Source: CAZNFR01 sp964572225
GTDB lineage: Bacteria > Bacteroidota > Bacteroidia > Bacteroidales > GCA-2748055
Direction: 5' to 3'
Length of the DNA: 64,000 nt
NCBI GenBank assembly: GCA_964572225.1
Contig: CAZNFR010000005.1
Location: 1-64,000 of the forward strand
Part shown: positions 1 through 9,267 of the stretch, one piece after another
Layout: each line of letters begins with the position of its first letter
How positions within the stretch are numbered: position 1 is the stretch's first letter
Notes under the pieces: model-generated
Told to the model about the DNA's origin: nothing
Databases searched by the model: none
The model's input: only the letters and a program-made list of their open reading frames with translations
Made by a program: the position numbers and the translations under genes

Positions 1-1773
1 AAGAAATACCGAAACGAATCCAATACCGGCAAAATCGTGAACTATGAAGAGTCGGCCCTGTTGGATGAGTCCAATATTGTTAGTCTGGGTTCCGGGGCCC
101 TGGGTGGAAAAGGCAGGGGGCTGGCATTTATTAATACCTTGATTTATAACCTGAACTTTTCTGACCTGATCCCCGGTATCAATATACGTACCCCGCGTAC
201 CTCCGTAATCGGAACCGATGAGTTCGATATCTTCCTTGAAAAAAACAACCTGAGAGATATCATTCATGGAAACTATTCCTATCAGGAGATCCAGGAAATG
301 TTTTTAGGAGGGGATTTCTCCTATAATCTTGAGAAGAAATTGAAATCCCTGATAAGCACCCTGAAAAATCCGCTGGCAGTAAGATCTTCAAGTCTGCTGG
401 AGGACAGTACAACACAGCCTTTCGCGGGAATCTTTGAAACCTTCCTTATCCCCAATAATCATGAGGATATCCGGGTGAGATACCGGCATCTCAGTGATGC
501 CATTAAGCTGGTTTATGCTTCCATTTATTCCGATGAGTCACGCAGCTATTTTGAGGCAATCAATTATAAGTTTGAAGAGGAAAAAATGGCGGTAGTTATT
601 CAGGAAGTGGTTGGAAAAACCCAAGATGGTTTCCATTATCCGCATGTTAGCGGCACGGCACAGTCCCATAATTATTATCCGGTAGCACATATGGAGCCTG
701 AAGATGGATTTGCCATTGCCGCTCTTGGTCTGGGTCACTATGTTGTTAACGGTGAGAAATCATACCGGTTTTCCCCTTCCTACCCGGATATCGAAGTGAA
801 TTCCCCGAAAAACCTCTACAACGACTCCCAGATTGAGTTTTTTGCTTTAGACATGTCTCAAAATGACACAGATTTATTGAAGGAAGGTTCGGAGGCTGGA
901 CTTGTGCGATTAAGCATATCGGAATCGGAAAAGCATAATACCCTTATGCACCTTGCCTCGGTTTATAATCCGGACAACGACACCATTAGTCCCGGACTGG
1001 CCACCTACGGTCCCAGGATATTGAATTTTGCTGATATTCTCAAGTATGATTATGCCCCTTTGGCCAAAACCCTGGAATTCATTTTAGATGTAGGTAAAGA
1101 GGCCCTGGGATCGCCTGTTGAGATAGAATATGCTCTGGATTTGAATAAAGCGGGCAACGGACTCCCGTCATTTTACCTGCTTCAGATTAAACCACTTCTT
1201 GGAGCCATTGGGGAATATAACATTAACTCCGATGACATTAATCCTGAGGATATCCTGATTTATGCCGAAAAGAGTATGGGTAATGGAAGGATTGATGATC
1301 TAAAGGATGTGGTATACATCAGAAATGAGAATTTCAATAAAATCAAAACCAAGGAAATTGCGGCAGAGATCGGGGAAATAAATCAAAAGTTAAGAAAAGA
1401 GAACCGAAACTATATACTGATTGGTCCGGGAAGATGGGGGACGCAGGACCCTTTCATCGGAATACCCGTAAACTGGTCGCAGATTTCCGGGGCGAAGGTA
1501 ATTGTCGAAACCAGCATGGAGGGTTTTCCATTGGATGCTTCCCTGGGTTCCCACTTCTTTCATAATGTGACCTCCATGAATGTGGGTTATTTTTCCATTC
1601 AGCATAATTCCAGTGATGAGTTTATAGATTATAATGCACTGAAGGAACAAAAAGTGATTGAAGAAACGGGTTACGTCAGACATGTACGCTTTGATGAACC
1701 GGTTTGTGTGGTTATGGATGGGAAGAAACGAATCGCCATTATCCATAAATTCAGTTGCCGGAGTATTGAATAA
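1..1773 (+). CDS. PEP/pyruvate-binding (PPDK_N-type ATP-grasp) protein, 5' end outside window
   Basis: This is the C-terminal part of a receiver-linked ATP-grasp protein. The frame is open from base 1, and the 12 codons before the first in-frame GTG (37) align without gaps to the paralogue at 1784-4798, so the gene begins upstream of the window. Visible are the PPDK N-terminal nucleotide-binding fold with GGKGRG near the start, the Arg-containing motif RSSSLLEDS, FAGIFETF, and the closing LQIKPL motif. A further domain of about 190 residues follows, carrying GPGRWGTQDP. No TSH-type swivelling phosphohistidine domain or PEP-binding barrel is present, so a full PEP synthase reaction is unlikely. 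The next paralogue follows after 10 bases, which suggests one operon. The substrate is unknown. Confidence 0.85.
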   Translation, partial: KKYRNESNTGKIVNYEESALLDESNIVSLGSGALGGKGRGLAFINTLIYNLNFSDLIPGINIRTPRTSVIGTDEFDIFLEKNNLRDIIHGNYSYQEIQEMFLGGDFSYNLEKKLKSLISTLKNPLAVRSSSLLEDSTTQPFAGIFETFLIPNNHEDIRVRYRHLSDAIKLVYASIYSDESRSYFEAINYKFEEEKMAVVIQEVVGKTQDGFHYPHVSGTAQSHNYYPVAHMEPEDGFAIAALGLGHYVVNGEKSYRFSPSYPDIEVNSPKNLYNDSQIEFFALDMSQNDTDLLKEGSEAGLVRLSISESEKHNTLMHLASVYNPDNDTISPGLATYGPRILNFADILKYDYAPLAKTLEFILDVGKEALGSPVEIEYALDLNKAGNGLPSFYLLQIKPLLGAIGEYNINSDDINPEDILIYAEKSMGNGRIDDLKDVVYIRNENFNKIKTKEIAAEIGEINQKLRKENRNYILIGPGRWGTQDPFIGIPVNWSQISGAKVIVETSMEGFPLDASLGSHFFHNVTSMNVGYFSIQHNSSDEFIDYNALKEQKVIEETGYVRHVRFDEPVCVVMDGKKRIAIIHKFSCRSIE

Positions 1774-1783
1774 TGAATGAATT

Positions 1784-4700
1784 ATGACAGATCCACTTCA
1801 TACCCGTGATAATTTTTTTGATGCTCTTTCGGTTGATTTCAGTCTTACCGAATTCGGAGGATTGATGCAAAAAAGGATCAGAAAGGTATTAATCATAAGC
1901 AGTAGTTACGATTTTTTCATGCTGGAAGAGGATGGCAGAATAGATGAACAGATCTTCAATGAGTATGTATCACTTAACCTGCGTTACCCTCCGGTTTTTA
2001 TAAAGGCAAGCACTGCAGCTGCAGCTTTGAGGATATTAAGCAAGGGAGATATCGATCTGATCATTGAGATGTTGAACATTGGTGATGTTAATACATTTGA
2101 ACTGGCCAAGGAGCTGAAAAAAGGGTACCCTGACACTCCCATTGTTGTTCTGACTCATTTTAACCGGGAAGTTTCTATGAAGCTTCAGAATGAAGATCTG
2201 AGTGCGATTGACTATGTTTTTTGCTGGCTGGGGAATGCGGATCTTTTGCTTGCCATAATCAAGCTGATTGAGGATTCCATGAATGTGGACCACGATGTAA
2301 ATGAAGTGGGGGTTCAGGCCATACTGCTCGTAGAAGATTCCATCCGATACACTTCGGTTTATCTTCCTCTGCTTTATAAGATCGTGCTCAAACAATCCAG
2401 GGATTTCATGAAAGAAGCCCTTAATGAGCATCAAAAAATGTTGAGGATGCGGGGCAGACCCAAAATTCTGCTGGCAAAAACCTATGATGAGGCTGCTGCG
2501 CTTTTCCACAAGTACAAGAATAACCTCCTTGGGATCATTTCGGATGTGAGTTTTAAGGTCAATAACAAGCGGGATCATAAAGAAAAAATGGGGTTGAAAT
2601 TATGCGAGCTGGTTAAGAGCGAGGATCCGAATATTCCGGTACTTTTGCAATCTTCAGACAAGAATAATAAGGAATATGCTGATTCCTACGGGGCAGGTTT
2701 CATACATAAATACTCCAAAACCCTTTCACTTGAATTAAGGAATTTCATTATCCGGAATTTTGCTTTCGGTGAGTTTATTTTCAGGGATCCGGACACCGGG
2801 AGGGAGGTAGCACGCGCGAGCGATCTGCAGTCCCTTCAGCATCTCATTCTGAGGGTCCCCGAGAAAGTGCTTTCCTACCATGCATCCAAAAATGATTTCT
2901 CGAAATGGTTGAACGCCAGAGCCATTTTTCCGGTAGCCCAACTGTTCAAATACCTGAGAGAGGATGATTTCGAGAATATTTCGGAAGTGAGATCCTATAT
3001 CTACGAAGCAATTTCATCCTTCAGGGTTAGTAAGGGGAGGGGGGTTATTGCCAAATTCGATAAGAACAGCTTTGATGAGTATCTCGCATTTTCCAGAATT
3101 GGTGAGGGTTCCATTGGGGGGAAAGCCAGAGGTCTGGCTTTTATCAATCTTGTGATCAAGGAATACCGCTTATATAATAAATTTAAGAACGCGATTATCA
3201 CCATTCCACGGACCGTGGTGCTGAGTACCGATGTTTTTGATGAATTCATGGAGGTAAATGACCTGTATAAGGTGGGCTTGTCTGACCGGTCCGATGAGGA
3301 GATCCTTGATTCTTTTGTGAGGGCAAAACTGCCTGGCTGGGTTCACCAGGATCTTTATGCTTTTATTTCGGTTATCGAAAATCCCATTGCAATTCGCTCC
3401 TCCAGCAAACTTGAGGACTCTCATTATCAACCATTTGCCGGTGTGTATTCGACCTATATGATCCCTAATGTGAAAACAGATCATGCACTTACCATTCGAA
3501 TGCTGACCAATGCAATCAAATCTGTTTACGCCTCTGTTTATTATAAGTCCAGCAAAGCATATATGACCGCTACATCCAATGTGATCGATGAAGAAAAAAT
3601 GGGAATCATCCTTCAGGAGGTTTGTGGTTCAACTTATGGAGACCGGTTTTATCCTACTTTTTCCGGGGTTGCGAGGTCAATCAATTTTTATCCTGTAAAA
3701 CCCGAGAAGCCCACAGACGGCATTGCCAACATTGCTTTCGGTCTGGGGAAGTACATTGTTGACGGGGGAATATCCTTACGATTTTCTCCAAGATACCCGA
3801 AAAAAGTGCTGCAACTATCTTCTCCGGAAATGGTGATGAAGGATACACAGAAGTATTTTTATTCACTTGATCTTTCGAGTGATAGTTTTAAAACTTCGGT
3901 GGATGATGCCGTAAACCTCTTCAAGCTCAGAATTGGTGAAGCTGAGAAAGACCATACACTAAAGCATGTGGCTTCTACTTTCGATTTTGAAAATAACATG
4001 ATCAGGGATGGAATATGGGATAAGGGAAAAAGAGTCATTACCTTCTCCAATATCCTAAATCACGATGTTTTTCCCCTGGCTGAGATTTTAAGGACCTTGC
4101 TTGATATTGGGCAAAAGGAAATGAACCTTCCCATTGAAATTGAGTTTGCTGTAGAGATGAATGTTCCCAGGGATACCCCTCCTGTTTTTAATTTTCTTCA
4201 GATAAGGCCGATTGTGGACAATGATCAGACCATAAGCTATCATTTGAACAGCATAGATCCGGCAGATACCATACTTATTTCCGATTCCGGATTGGGCAAT
4301 GGTATTTTTACTGGTATTCAAGATATTATTTACATCAATCCTGATAAGTTCGATGCTTCCGGAAACACCTTACTGGCAAATAAAATTGAACAATTAAATG
4401 ATAAAATGAGGGAGGAGAAAAGAAATTATGTACTGATCGGGCCGGGACGATGGGGTTCCTCCGACCCATGGCTGGGTATTCCCATCAAATGGCAGCAGAT
4501 AACCGAAGCTAGGATCATTGTAGAGTCCGGGCTCGACAATTACAGAATAGATCCAAGTCAGGGTACCCATTTTTTTCAAAACCTGACCTCCTTCGGAGTA
4601 GGTTACATTACGGTTAATGCTTATAAAAAGGAAGGGTTTATCGATTTTAGCTGGCTTAACTCCATGCATGCGATTTTTGAAGAGGGAACGGTGCGGCATA

Positions 4701-4798
4701 TTCGTTTTGAAAAGGAACTGGAAATTGTCATTAATGGTAAAACCAATAAGGCGGTCATTTTTAAGGAAGGAAAAGGACTGGAGAAAACGGAACCTTAA
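1784..4798 (+). CDS. Tandem receiver-domain / PPDK_N ATP-grasp fusion protein
   Basis: This 1004-residue cytoplasmic protein has two receiver-like domains (about 32-165 and 178-325), a linker, then a PPDK_N-type ATP-grasp fold (about 440-800) and a C-terminal domain with GPGRWGSSDP. The first receiver has lost the phospho-acceptor Asp (DLIIEML). The second keeps the canonical set: acidic pair E184-D185, D254, S290/S291 and K309. The ATP-grasp part has GGKARG, RSSSKLEDS, FAGVYSTY and LQIRPI. It is a full-length paralogue of the gene just upstream. A phosphorelay input controlling a phosphotransferase or ligase activity is plausible (inference). Such proteins are often labelled 'phosphoenolpyruvate synthase', but the swivelling His domain is absent. 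Confidence 0.85.
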   Translation: MTDPLHTRDNFFDALSVDFSLTEFGGLMQKRIRKVLIISSSYDFFMLEEDGRIDEQIFNEYVSLNLRYPPVFIKASTAAAALRILSKGDIDLIIEMLNIGDVNTFELAKELKKGYPDTPIVVLTHFNREVSMKLQNEDLSAIDYVFCWLGNADLLLAIIKLIEDSMNVDHDVNEVGVQAILLVEDSIRYTSVYLPLLYKIVLKQSRDFMKEALNEHQKMLRMRGRPKILLAKTYDEAAALFHKYKNNLLGIISDVSFKVNNKRDHKEKMGLKLCELVKSEDPNIPVLLQSSDKNNKEYADSYGAGFIHKYSKTLSLELRNFIIRNFAFGEFIFRDPDTGREVARASDLQSLQHLILRVPEKVLSYHASKNDFSKWLNARAIFPVAQLFKYLREDDFENISEVRSYIYEAISSFRVSKGRGVIAKFDKNSFDEYLAFSRIGEGSIGGKARGLAFINLVIKEYRLYNKFKNAIITIPRTVVLSTDVFDEFMEVNDLYKVGLSDRSDEEILDSFVRAKLPGWVHQDLYAFISVIENPIAIRSSSKLEDSHYQPFAGVYSTYMIPNVKTDHALTIRMLTNAIKSVYASVYYKSSKAYMTATSNVIDEEKMGIILQEVCGSTYGDRFYPTFSGVARSINFYPVKPEKPTDGIANIAFGLGKYIVDGGISLRFSPRYPKKVLQLSSPEMVMKDTQKYFYSLDLSSDSFKTSVDDAVNLFKLRIGEAEKDHTLKHVASTFDFENNMIRDGIWDKGKRVITFSNILNHDVFPLAEILRTLLDIGQKEMNLPIEIEFAVEMNVPRDTPPVFNFLQIRPIVDNDQTISYHLNSIDPADTILISDSGLGNGIFTGIQDIIYINPDKFDASGNTLLANKIEQLNDKMREEKRNYVLIGPGRWGSSDPWLGIPIKWQQITEARIIVESGLDNYRIDPSQGTHFFQNLTSFGVGYITVNAYKKEGFIDFSWLNSMHAIFEEGTVRHIRFEKELEIVINGKTNKAVIFKEGKGLEKTEP

Positions 4799-4997
4799 TA
4801 AGTATAATACTCAGCAACATGGGGTTTCGGTATACCCTTAATTATCAAATTAATTATGATGAAAGTCATGTATTTAACATGCTTAAAATCATATAATTAT
4901 AGAGGATAAAAATTTGGAAATCATGACTTTTAAAATCAAATTTACATACCAATAAAGAGGAATACTTACATAAAAACAACCATTAAATTTCATCGCT
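4799..4997. promoter_or_regulatory. gdhA leader region with nested inverted repeats
   Basis: This 199-base AT-rich gap contains a 9-base inverted repeat (AAAGTCATG at 4862-4870, CATGACTTT at 4922-4930). The left arm also forms a second repeat, CATGT at 4867-4871 with ACATG at 4877-4881. A regulator site or alternative hairpins controlling gdhA are possible. No clear TAnnTTTG element was found here. Confidence 0.3.
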
Positions 4998-6335
4998 ATG
5001 AATGTAGATCATATAATGAATGAGCTAATCAAGAAAACTCCCGGTGAAGCTGAGTATCACCAGGCTGTTCATGAAGTTCTTGAATCGATCGAAGAAATAT
5101 ACAACGATAATCCCCAATTTGAATCGGCCCAGATTATTGAACGATTAATTGAACCGGACCGGATCCTGATCTTCAAAGTTCCCTGGGAGGATGATGAAGG
5201 AAAGATCCATGTGAATCGTGGATTTCGGGTTCAGTTTAATAATGCGATCGGTCCTTACAAGGGTGGATTGCGATTTCACCCCAGTGTGAATCTCAGCATC
5301 CTGAAATTCCTGGGGTTTGAACAGATTTTCAAAAACAGTCTCACTTCCCTGCCCATGGGTGGAGCCAAGGGTGGATCCGATTTTGATCCCAAAGGGAAAT
5401 CGAATCGTGAGATTATGCGCTTTTGCCAGTCGTTTATGCTTGAATTATGGCACCTTATCGGCCCTGATACCGATGTTCCGGCAGGGGATATTGGGGTTGG
5501 AGGCCGTGAGGTAGGTTATCTGTATGGGATGTACCGTAAGCTTGCCAGAGAGAATTCCGGAGTTATTACCGGAAAGGGACTGAATTGGGGCGGATCTTTG
5601 ATCAGGCCTGAAGCTACGGGGTTTGGAGTCGTATACTTTGCTCAGGAAATGCTAAAAACTGCCGGTGAAACTTTCAAGGATAAGAAAGTGGCCATTTCGG
5701 GTTTTGGCAATGTTGCCTGGGGTGCAGCCCTAAAAGTCACCGAGCTGGGAGGAAAGGTAATTACCCTTTCTGGTCCTGATGGTTATATTCATGATCCTGA
5801 AGGAGTTAGCGGTGAAAAAATCAATTATATGCTGGAGCTCAGGGCCACCAATGAGGATATCGTAAAGCCCTATTCCTATGAGTTTGAAGGGGTTGAGTTT
5901 GTACAGGGCAAGCACCCCTGGGAAGTTCCCTGTGATATTGCTCTTCCCTGTGCCACCCAGAATGAGTTAAACAAGGAGGATGCTGAAAATCTGGTGAAAA
6001 ATGGCTGTCTTTGTGTAACCGAAGGTGCCAATATGCCCTGCACACCTGAAGCTATTGAGGTATTGCATGATAACCGGATCCTTTATGCTCCGGGTAAGGC
6101 ATCCAACGCGGGAGGAGTTGCAACCTCGGGTCTTGAGATGGCTCAGAATTCCATGAAGATTAACTGGAGCAGAGAAGAAGTGGATGGCAGACTTCATCAT
6201 ATTATGTCAAACATTCATGAGAACTGCGTCAGGTACGGCAAGAAAGAAGACGGATATGTTGATTATGTAAAAGGTGCAAATATTGCCGGTTTTCTGAAGG
6301 TTGCCAATTCAATGCTTGACCAGGGAATGTTCTGA
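4998..6335 (+). CDS. gdhA: Glutamate dehydrogenase, NADP-type (GdhA)
   Basis: The enzyme catalyses reversible reductive amination of 2-oxoglutarate to glutamate and is a main ammonia-assimilation step. At 445 residues it matches the hexameric small GDH class. The substrate-binding GPYKGGLRF (Lys88) and the catalytic PMGGAKGG (Lys124) are present, followed by DVPAGDIGVG and a Rossmann domain with SGFGNVAWG. The high similarity to the GdhA group suggests NADP(H) preference, but cofactor use cannot be read with certainty. It stands alone: the leader carries inverted repeats, and it converges on thrC with a 6-base gap. Confidence 0.96.
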   Translation: MNVDHIMNELIKKTPGEAEYHQAVHEVLESIEEIYNDNPQFESAQIIERLIEPDRILIFKVPWEDDEGKIHVNRGFRVQFNNAIGPYKGGLRFHPSVNLSILKFLGFEQIFKNSLTSLPMGGAKGGSDFDPKGKSNREIMRFCQSFMLELWHLIGPDTDVPAGDIGVGGREVGYLYGMYRKLARENSGVITGKGLNWGGSLIRPEATGFGVVYFAQEMLKTAGETFKDKKVAISGFGNVAWGAALKVTELGGKVITLSGPDGYIHDPEGVSGEKINYMLELRATNEDIVKPYSYEFEGVEFVQGKHPWEVPCDIALPCATQNELNKEDAENLVKNGCLCVTEGANMPCTPEAIEVLHDNRILYAPGKASNAGGVATSGLEMAQNSMKINWSREEVDGRLHHIMSNIHENCVRYGKKEDGYVDYVKGANIAGFLKVANSMLDQGMF

Positions 6336-6341
6336 TGAGGA

Positions 6342-7646
6342 TCAGGAGATAAACTGGCTGAGGTATTTCCTGAATTCCTGGTAATCGTTTGGAAGGGCTG
6401 TTGATTTTTTTTCCCTTGTCAGGTATTGCCTGAGTTGTTCCGGGAGATTTATTTCGGTTCCGGTAACTTCTTCCACGCTCTCCCGGAATTTTGCAGGATG
6501 TGCGGTTTCCAGAAAGATTATCTCGCTGTCCGGATGGTCTTTCCGATATTCCATCCCGGCCAGATAAGCTGTTGCTCCATGTGGATCAGGAAGGTAGCCT
6601 GTTTTTTCAATACACGCGGCAATTCCTTTTCGAATCTCATCATCAGCGTAAGAATAACCTGAGATCATCCGGCTCATTTCTTTATGTGAATGACCGAAAA
6701 TTTCCAGCATTCTCTCAAAATTGGAAGGGTTACCCACATCCATGGCATTGGCAATGGTTGCAAGGGAGGGGCGGGGAGTAAACTTTCCCTTTAGAAGGTA
6801 TTCGGGAATAACATCGTTGATATTGGTTGAAGCAATAAAATGATCCACCGGAAGACCCATTTTCCATGCAATCAATCCTGCGGTAATATTTCCGAAATTG
6901 CCACTTGGAACGCTGAAAACCAGTTTTTTGTCTTTATTCTTTCTTTGTCTGAAAGCATTAAAATAATAAAAGGACTGTGGTAAAAGCCTGGCGAGGTTAA
7001 TGGAATTGGCAGAGGTCAGATACAACTCGGTTTTTAATTCAGGATCGGAAAAAGCCTGTTTTACCAGATTCTGGCAATCATCAAATGTTCCTTCGATCTC
7101 GATCGCTTGGATATTCTGACCGAGGGTGGTAAACTGCTTTTCCTGGATCTCGCTAACCAGTCCTTTAGGGTAAAGAACATGTACGCTTATCCCATCCACT
7201 CGGTAAAAGCCGTTAGCCACAGCACCACCGGTATCGCCCGATGTAGCTACCAGAACATGCACCTCTCCATTCACATCCGGGGTGAGGGCAGCGAGCATTC
7301 TTGCCATAAACCGGGCTCCGACATCTTTAAATGCAAGTGTGGGACCATGGAATAGTTCAAGACTGTAAAATCCCTCATCGATCTCTACCAGTGGTACCGG
7401 GAAATTAAGTGCCTCCTTTACCAGAGGTTCAAGGGTACCCCCGGGTAGATCCTCCTCAAAGAATAATCCGGCCAACACGGTCGATAGTTCTTCAAAACTA
7501 AGTTTATCCTGTTCATCCATAAAAGAATCCGGAATTAAAGGGATCACCTCCGGCATATAGAGTCCCTTGCCCGGGGCCAGGCTGCGGGTTACTGCTTCGG
7601 TTAGATCTACCCGGTAATTTCGGTCTGCTGTGCTGTAATAATTCAC
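6342..7646 (-). CDS. thrC: Threonine synthase
   Basis: ThrC converts O-phosphohomoserine to threonine with pyridoxal phosphate. The PLP lysine lies in GPTLAFKDVG (Lys107). The N-terminal YYSTADRNYRVDL segment and the 434-residue length fit the class of ThrC found in E. coli and Bacteroidota, and SGDTGGAVANGF forms the phosphate-binding loop. It is the last gene of thrA-HAD-thrB-thrC, 10 bases after thrB. No leader peptide or attenuator was found at the head of the operon. Confidence 0.96.
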   Translation of the reverse strand: MNYYSTADRNYRVDLTEAVTRSLAPGKGLYMPEVIPLIPDSFMDEQDKLSFEELSTVLAGLFFEEDLPGGTLEPLVKEALNFPVPLVEIDEGFYSLELFHGPTLAFKDVGARFMARMLAALTPDVNGEVHVLVATSGDTGGAVANGFYRVDGISVHVLYPKGLVSEIQEKQFTTLGQNIQAIEIEGTFDDCQNLVKQAFSDPELKTELYLTSANSINLARLLPQSFYYFNAFRQRKNKDKKLVFSVPSGNFGNITAGLIAWKMGLPVDHFIASTNINDVIPEYLLKGKFTPRPSLATIANAMDVGNPSNFERMLEIFGHSHKEMSRMISGYSYADDEIRKGIAACIEKTGYLPDPHGATAYLAGMEYRKDHPDSEIIFLETAHPAKFRESVEEVTGTEINLPEQLRQYLTREKKSTALPNDYQEFRKYLSQFIS

Positions 7647-7656
7647 CTTATCAATT

Positions 7657-8583
7657 TTAGGTTAGGATTCTTGTCCCTGAGTTTGAGATCCGGGAGACGT
7701 AAGTATGGTTAGGAATATTGAGGTCTGTATAGTGACTGCTCATGTGCTCTGCGATGATCCGGGCATCTTCCGCAGAACCTGACAGGGCAAATACCGATGG
7801 GCCGGAACCGGAAATATTTACTGCTCTGTAGCCAAATGAACGTAGTTTTTTCTTGAGATCCCTGTATCCTGGGATCATTTCTGCTCTTACAGGCTCTGCA
7901 ATCCGATCTTCAACTGAACTTTCAATCCGGTTAAAATCTGATTGAAGAAATCCCGTAACCAGAGAAGCAAGATTTCCCGCCTGCACAAGGGCGTCTTTCA
8001 CGGAGATTTTTTCCGGAATCAGCTTCCTGCTTTCTTTAGTTTGAATTTCTATTTGGGGATGAACAAGGGTACAATACAGCTTTTCAGGAGCATTTAGTCT
8101 GATTATATCGAATGGATCATAACTTCGGATCAAAACGATATTCCCAAGCAGTGCAGGAGCGATATTATCAGCATGGGTACTGCCACTTGCAATAAACTCA
8201 CCGGCAAGTGCACAGGGGATTAATTCCATGGGACTCAATCCGCCACTCAACAGGATATTCACTCCAAAGACCGCTGCGGCACAACTGGCGGCACTTGAGC
8301 CTATACCTGATCCGGGATTGATTTTTTCACGAAAAATTAGATCAAATCCCTGTTTGGATCCAAGCTCTTTCAAAAGGGCACTTACGGCCACCGCAGCCAC
8401 ATTCAGTTCCGGATTTTCAGGTAGACTGACCCCGGACTTATTCACAATGCGAAGCTTGGATTCCTGATTCGGTTTAATTTCCAGTATATCGCCAGGCTCA
8501 TCGAGGGCAAATCCCATAAGGTCAAATCCTGGGCCTATATTGGAAACGGTTGCCGGTGCGTATATGGTAACTGATTTAAGCAT
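7657..8583 (-). CDS. thrB: Homoserine kinase (GHMP family)
   Basis: ThrB phosphorylates homoserine with ATP. This 308-residue protein has the GHMP N-terminal motif PATVSNIGPGFD, the ATP-binding loop PGSGIGSSAAS (about 90-100), and a C-terminal ISGSGPSVFAL motif. It lies between the HAD phosphatase (2 bases upstream) and thrC (10 bases downstream), which fits translational coupling in the threonine operon. Confidence 0.96.
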   Translation of the reverse strand: MLKSVTIYAPATVSNIGPGFDLMGFALDEPGDILEIKPNQESKLRIVNKSGVSLPENPELNVAAVAVSALLKELGSKQGFDLIFREKINPGSGIGSSAASCAAAVFGVNILLSGGLSPMELIPCALAGEFIASGSTHADNIAPALLGNIVLIRSYDPFDIIRLNAPEKLYCTLVHPQIEIQTKESRKLIPEKISVKDALVQAGNLASLVTGFLQSDFNRIESSVEDRIAEPVRAEMIPGYRDLKKKLRSFGYRAVNISGSGPSVFALSGSAEDARIIAEHMSSHYTDLNIPNHTYVSRISNSGTRILT

Positions 8584-8585
8584 AC

Positions 8586-9257
8586 TTATCTTTGGTTGTT
8601 CAGGAACAGGTTCAATTGTTCATTCCCAAACTGAGTTAGACTGGAAAGTTTCATATTGGCAATCCCGTAACCAGGCAGATCTTTATGGGCAGGATCCGGT
8701 ACCGCTACTACTTTCATGGTAGCGGCTCTGGCTGCAATAACTCCGTTAAGGGAGTCCTCAAAGGCCAGGCACCGGGAAGGATGAACACTCAAAATGCTGG
8801 CGGTGGTTATATAGACCGCCGGGTGGGGCTTACCATATTCCTCTGTTTCTGCTGTGTTTAGTAATGAAAAAAAGGATCTGAGATTAAACCGGTCGACAAA
8901 AGTTTCAATAAGTTCCATGGAAGAGGAGGATGCGAGTGCCATATTTAACCCCGTATTCCTGAAGAAATCAAGGATGTATTCGGCTCCGGGCATAAGTTCG
9001 GCTTCCTCGAGAAAGAACTTCAGAATTTTTTGGTTGTATATTCTTTCAATTTTTTTGAAATCTGGATTTGGCCAGGGCCTGTGGTGGTACCAGTAATGGA
9101 TCTGTTCATCGGTCCTCATCCCAAAAGTTGCCTGTTGCATTTCTTCATCTATCTCCATTTCAAGAAGACCAGAAAAGATCTCTCTTTCCGTTTTCTGCCA
9201 GTAGGGCTCGGTATTGATGAGAAGACCGTCCATATCAAAAATCACTGCCTTGATCAT
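8586..9257 (-). CDS. HAD-superfamily phosphatase, HxpB/beta-phosphoglucomutase-like
   Basis: This is a subfamily IA haloacid dehalogenase hydrolase. Motif I is FDMDGLLINTEP (nucleophile and acid/base Asp), motif II is the ASSSSM region, and motif III/IV is GKPHPAVY and AFEDSLNGV. The small capping insert is rich in Trp/Tyr/His (IHYWYHHRPWP) and resembles E. coli YniC/HxpB, a 2-deoxyhexose/hexitol-phosphate phosphatase. ATG 9257 was chosen because an AAGGA stretch precedes it and the first Asp motif follows; a TTG at 9281 would overlap thrA. Its place between thrA and thrB is odd, and the physiological substrate is unknown. Confidence 0.85.
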   Translation of the reverse strand: MIKAVIFDMDGLLINTEPYWQKTEREIFSGLLEMEIDEEMQQATFGMRTDEQIHYWYHHRPWPNPDFKKIERIYNQKILKFFLEEAELMPGAEYILDFFRNTGLNMALASSSSMELIETFVDRFNLRSFFSLLNTAETEEYGKPHPAVYITTASILSVHPSRCLAFEDSLNGVIAARAATMKVVAVPDPAHKDLPGYGIANMKLSSLTQFGNEQLNLFLNNQR

Positions 9258-9267
9258 TTTCCTTGTT

